DNA of 6,696 bases from Pseudomonadota bacterium. GTDB taxonomy: Bacteria; Pseudomonadota; Alphaproteobacteria; Micropepsales; Micropepsaceae. How positions within the stretch are numbered: the first letter of the stretch is position 1; the number at the start of each line of letters is the position of its first letter. Position numbers and translations under genes: made by a program. The DNA lies in the NCBI GenBank assembly GCA_025360685.1, contig JANYBR010000286.1:1-6696 (forward strand). Direction: 5' to 3'. Below the pieces are notes generated by a model. The model saw only the letters and a list, made by a program, of their open reading frames with translations, did no database searches and was not told where the DNA came from. Shown here in pieces: positions 5,991 to 6,696 of the stretch.

Positions 5991-6535
5991 CGCTTCTTGT
6001 CTTCCGCGTGCATTGGTTTCACGGCCACATCCGACGGCGCACCGAGCACACGCGTCCAGGCCGCGAATTCAAGGGCGATGCCATCGGGATCGTAGAAATA
6101 GATCGAGCGCACGAATGTCGTCGGCGTGATCTCGAGACTGGCCTGCTGGGGCGAGTCGTCATGGCTGATGACCTTCGAGGCCTTGATGCCCCTGGCCGTC
6201 AACTTCTCATAATAGGTATCGATCTTATCGGCGGGCACATTGATCGCCACATGGTTCATCGAGCCATGCGCCGACGGGCCGGGCAGCATTCCCGGTGTCG
6301 CACTGGCCACGCCGGGCGCCGCATCCGGCGCGTTGGGAAACCAGAAGAAGGCAAGACTGTCGCCGTTACCCAGATCGAAGAAGAAGTGCTGGCCCATCCC
6401 GTTCGGCAGCTCGATGGTTTTGATCAATGGCATGCCGAGGACGTTGCTGTAGAAGTCAACGGTGCGCGCCATGTCCTTGCAGACCAGCGCCAGATGATTG
6501 ACGCCCTGAAAATCGAATTCCTTGTTCTTCGACAT
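5969..6535 (-). CDS. VOC family protein (glyoxalase/bleomycin-resistance/dioxygenase fold)
   Basis: This 188-residue protein has two VOC modules. The first starts GVNHLALVCKDMARTVDFYS (11-30) and the second MNHVAINVPADKIDTYYEKL (93-112). Candidate metal ligands are H14, H95 and E156 (in DGIALEF), in the places expected for glyoxalase-like and extradiol-dioxygenase-like enzymes. The fourth ligand is not obvious. FYSNVLGM (28-35) and YFYDPDGIALEF (146-157) are hallmark family strings. An upstream in-frame ATG at 6637 would add 34 residues, but that stretch overlaps the neighbouring gene and lacks family character. GGAGA on the minus strand (6541-6545), 5 bases before the ATG at 6535, supports the shorter start. 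The reaction is unknown: isomerisation, epimerisation, lyase and ring-cleavage chemistries all occur in this superfamily. It lies 46 bases downstream of another minus-strand gene and may be co-transcribed with it. Confidence 0.92.
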   Translation of the reverse strand: MSKNKEFDFQGVNHLALVCKDMARTVDFYSNVLGMPLIKTIELPNGMGQHFFFDLGNGDSLAFFWFPNAPDAAPGVASATPGMLPGPSAHGSMNHVAINVPADKIDTYYEKLTARGIKASKVISHDDSPQQASLEITPTTFVRSIYFYDPDGIALEFAAWTRVLGAPSDVAVKPMHAEDKKRYLEPAK

Positions 6536-6540
6536 CGCCG

Positions 6541-6545
6541 TCTCC
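6541..6545 (-). promoter_or_regulatory. Ribosome binding site that fixes the VOC gene start
   Basis: GGAGA on the minus strand lies 5 bases upstream of the ATG at 6535. It decides between this start and the far upstream in-frame ATG at 6637, which would lie inside the preceding gene. Confidence 0.6.
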
Positions 6546-6581
6546 GGATTGGACACAGTAAAGTAACACGCGCACCGGCCG

Positions 6582-6696
6582 TCACAAATAGGTCCGCGCC
6601 ACGAGTTGGAACTGGGACTCGGTCTGGTGCGCAGCATCGCCGTCGATCGACCGTTGCGCGCGCCTGTCGTCGACCAGCAGATATTCGGCGCTCAGT
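6582..6696 (-). CDS. C-terminal fragment of an unrecognised protein (continues off the right edge)
   Basis: On the minus strand an open frame enters from the right edge and ends at a TGA (6584-6582), giving the last 37 residues of a protein. They read LSAEYLLVDD, then a polar stretch with several Arg, Asp and Gln, and end SQFQLVARTYL. The alternation of polar and apolar residues in the final ten positions suggests a terminal beta strand, and the polar middle could be a loop between two strands, as in an outer-membrane barrel. However, the protein ends in Leu rather than the usual Phe, so this is only a suggestion. It is on the same strand as the VOC gene, 46 bases upstream of it, with no obvious terminator between, so the two may share a transcript. 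I do not recognise the family. Confidence 0.5.
   Translation of the reverse strand, partial: LSAEYLLVDDRRAQRSIDGDAAHQTESQFQLVARTYL

Overview
This is a GC-rich chromosomal window. Codon use, the family types and the near absence of TTA, CTA and TCA codons point to an alphaproteobacterium, most likely of the Hyphomicrobiales (Bradyrhizobium or Xanthobacteraceae relatives). That placement is inference from gene style, not from a marker gene. I see no transposase, integrase, CRISPR array or phage gene, and the region reads as ordinary core or soft-accessory chromosome.

Layout from left to right. Positions 1-75 hold the first 25 codons of an unrecognised minus-strand gene, with a good ribosome binding site and a plausible promoter. 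A tRNA-Ser(GGA) with an encoded CCA end lies at 339-429. It is followed on the same strand by a zinc-free MDR (quinone-oxidoreductase-like) dehydrogenase at 512-1519. That gene converges, with a 7-base overlap, on a two-gene minus-strand unit. The unit encodes a signal-peptide-bearing methyltransferase-like protein of the COG4798 type (2195-2968) and, 7 bases downstream, an exported DUF5666-like protein (1513-2187).

Further right, on the minus strand, is a long acetyl-CoA hydrolase/transferase family protein (3089-4927). It is divergent, across only 27-28 bases, from an APH/choline-kinase-type phosphotransferase (4956-5990). The phosphotransferase tail overlaps by 22 bases the tail of a minus-strand VOC (glyoxalase/dioxygenase-fold) protein (5969-6535). 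The last 115 bases hold the C-terminal 37 codons of another minus-strand gene, possibly a beta-strand-rich protein.

How the genes fit together: the MDR reductase, CoA-transferase/hydrolase and VOC protein are the kind of enzymes found in carboxylic-acid, aromatic or xenobiotic metabolism, but nothing here defines a pathway or substrate. The clearest functional pairing is the exported methyltransferase with the exported DUF5666-like protein, both predicted to act outside the cytoplasm. I did not find a clearly new system. The best leads are that exported pair, the long C-terminal tail of the CoA hydrolase, and the Q-for-H change in the kinase catalytic motif.
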